Origin: Apoderus coryli
Lineage: Eukaryota; Arthropoda; Insecta; Coleoptera; Attelabidae
Direction: 5' to 3'
NCBI GenBank assembly: GCA_911728435.2
Contig: OU452198.1
Coordinates: 21,486,001-21,550,000 of the forward strand
DNA: 64,000 bases
Numbering within the stretch: the stretch's first letter is position 1; every line of letters starts with the position of its first letter. The translations under genes were made by a program, and so were the position numbers. The notes below the pieces were generated by a model, which ran no database searches, was not told where the DNA came from, and saw only the letters and a program-made list of their open reading frames with translations. Positions 62,960 to 64,000 of the stretch are shown one piece after another.

Positions 62960-63960
62960 TATTTAGCAGATAATTCGGCCATTGATCAATCTGATAGATT
63001 CTATAAAGTCAGGTCAATTTTTGATCATTTAAATGATACCTTATTTTGGTCGGCATGGGGCGAAACAATTTATACGTGGTAAACCAATAAGGTTTGGTTT
63101 CAAATTATGGGGCTTGGCTAACCCATCAGGTGTTCTTTATCATGTCGAACCTTACTGTGGATTATCGACTCGCTTGCCACAAACTTCATATGGTTAATGA
63201 GGAGACGTTGTTTTGGGAATAGCACAACATGCTATCCTCCAAAAGGCACGAAAATATTTTTTTACAATTTATTCACTTCTGTTGGACTCCTAAACTAACA
63301 GGTTTAGGCTATGGGGGAACTGGTACTTTGCGCAAAAATAGAGTTTCAAAAGACACAAATTTCTCTGCCTATAATGTGTTTGCTAAAACAAGCCGAGGAA
63401 CAATGATGGAACGCAAAACCGACGGAAAGTTAGTACTTCTTGTTCAGTGGAATGATAATTCCGTTGTAACTGTATTATCAAACTGTATTCATATGCACCC
63501 ATTGAGAAATTTAGATAGATATTCTAGAACTGAAAAAAGGAAAATTCATATTCAAATTCCTGGACCCATAGCCGCTTAGAACCAAAATATGGGAGGCGTC
63601 GATTTGAATGATCAGTTCCTGTCTACCTATAGAACATCAATAAGAACTAAAAAATGGTGGTGGCCCTTCTTCAGCTGGTCAATTGATCAATCTTCTGTAC
63701 AAGCTTGGCTATTATGGAGAAGGTGTGGAAACAACAATATGCCCCTACTTGACTTCAGGCTGCAACTTGCTCTATATTTACTGGCAACCTATGGACACCC
63801 TTCACTGAAACCAGGACCATCAACAAGCGTATTATTAATGTAATTGTTAATGAGTTACGTTTGATTGAACAAAATCACTTGGTAGTCAAAGGTAGTAGAA
63901 CATGGAGAAGATGTAAAGCATGTCCTAACCGCACCCAAAAACACGCTTTGAAAATTTCGA
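62960..63960 (+). pseudogene. piggyBac transposase relic 3
   Basis: Frames read ADNSAIDQSDRFYKVRSIFD just after an acceptor-like TTTAG near 62965. A deletion removes the segment with the first catalytic Asp, then follow MIPYFGRHGAKQFIRGKPIR, FGFKLWGLANPSGVLYHVEP, GDVVLGIAQH, TGLGYGGTGTLRKNRVSKDT, VLLVQWNDNSVVTVLSN, MGGVDLNDQFLSTYRTSIRT, KKWWWPFFSWSIDQSSVQAW and MPLLDFRLQLALYLLATYG. The start of the terminal Cys finger, WRRCKACPNRTQKH, lies near 63905. The frame from 63229 to 63843 is nearly open apart from the stop at 63577-63579. It is of the PGBD2/3-like lineage and distinct from relics 1 and 2. The last 40 bases of the window hold nothing recognised. Confidence 0.92.
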
Positions 63961-64000
63961 TAAAAAATAGTTTTTTATTATATTGATCAATAACCGATGC

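Overview
This is AT-rich animal DNA that looks like an insect genome. It contains no bacterial gene organisation and almost nothing except transposable elements at different stages of decay. The element mix (Ty3/gypsy, BEL/Pao, Ty1/copia, CR1-like LINEs, three different piggyBac relics, pogo, Harbinger-type, P-element/THAP, MULE, hAT and palindromic MITEs) fits a TE-rich arthropod such as a beetle or hemipteran. I cannot name the species, and I see no intact host housekeeping gene.

Layout. 1-7.9 kb: a dispersed repeat with an internal tandem array, a 49-bp minisatellite, a gypsy Gag relic (-), a THAP-associated DDE transposase relic (+), a hammerhead ribozyme (-) and GC-rich palindromes. 7.9-17.5 kb: a decayed gypsy element split by a 1.27-kb foldback element, then a Zeste-like Myb/SANT relic split by a structurally complete gypsy element (-) with 226-bp LTRs and 5-bp target duplications. 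17.5-29 kb: a canonical hammerhead ribozyme in a highly structured segment, a piggyBac relic, an intron-bearing relic of an SDxxxGQ transposase-like family, a HARBI1 fragment, a 2.4-kb inverted-repeat element, a copia fragment and a second copy of the dispersed repeat. 29-33.5 kb: a CR1-like LINE (-) whose empty site survives in a paralogous repeat, then a hAT MITE with an 8-bp duplication. 34-43.6 kb: piggyBac and pogo relics, a second SDxxxGQ relic (-) interrupted by a BEL/Pao element (+), and an errantivirus-type Gag relic (-) broken by a 119-bp duplication. 44-52.8 kb: a THAP/P-element relic, a second Zeste-like relic, three hammerhead-like motifs, a 359-bp satellite carrying a tRNA-like cloverleaf, a copia relic split by a LINE fragment, and a MITE. 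53-64 kb: BEL Gag/protease relic, a MULE relic split by a complete gypsy element with identical 456-bp LTRs, and a third piggyBac.

The one element that looks potentially functional is the gypsy at 56105-62264. It has open gag and pol, a primer site, a polypurine tract and no env. Before gag it carries a 78-codon reading frame that starts Met-Gly with a myristoylation-type N-terminus, contains one membrane helix and a basic patch, and ends at a TAG directly followed by the ATG of gag in the same frame. This could be a detached or read-through membrane anchor for Gag, and it is the most unusual coding arrangement in the window. The second theme is self-cleaving RNA: two motifs fit the complete hammerhead consensus (7103-7146 minus, 18563-18606 plus) and three more keep part of it.
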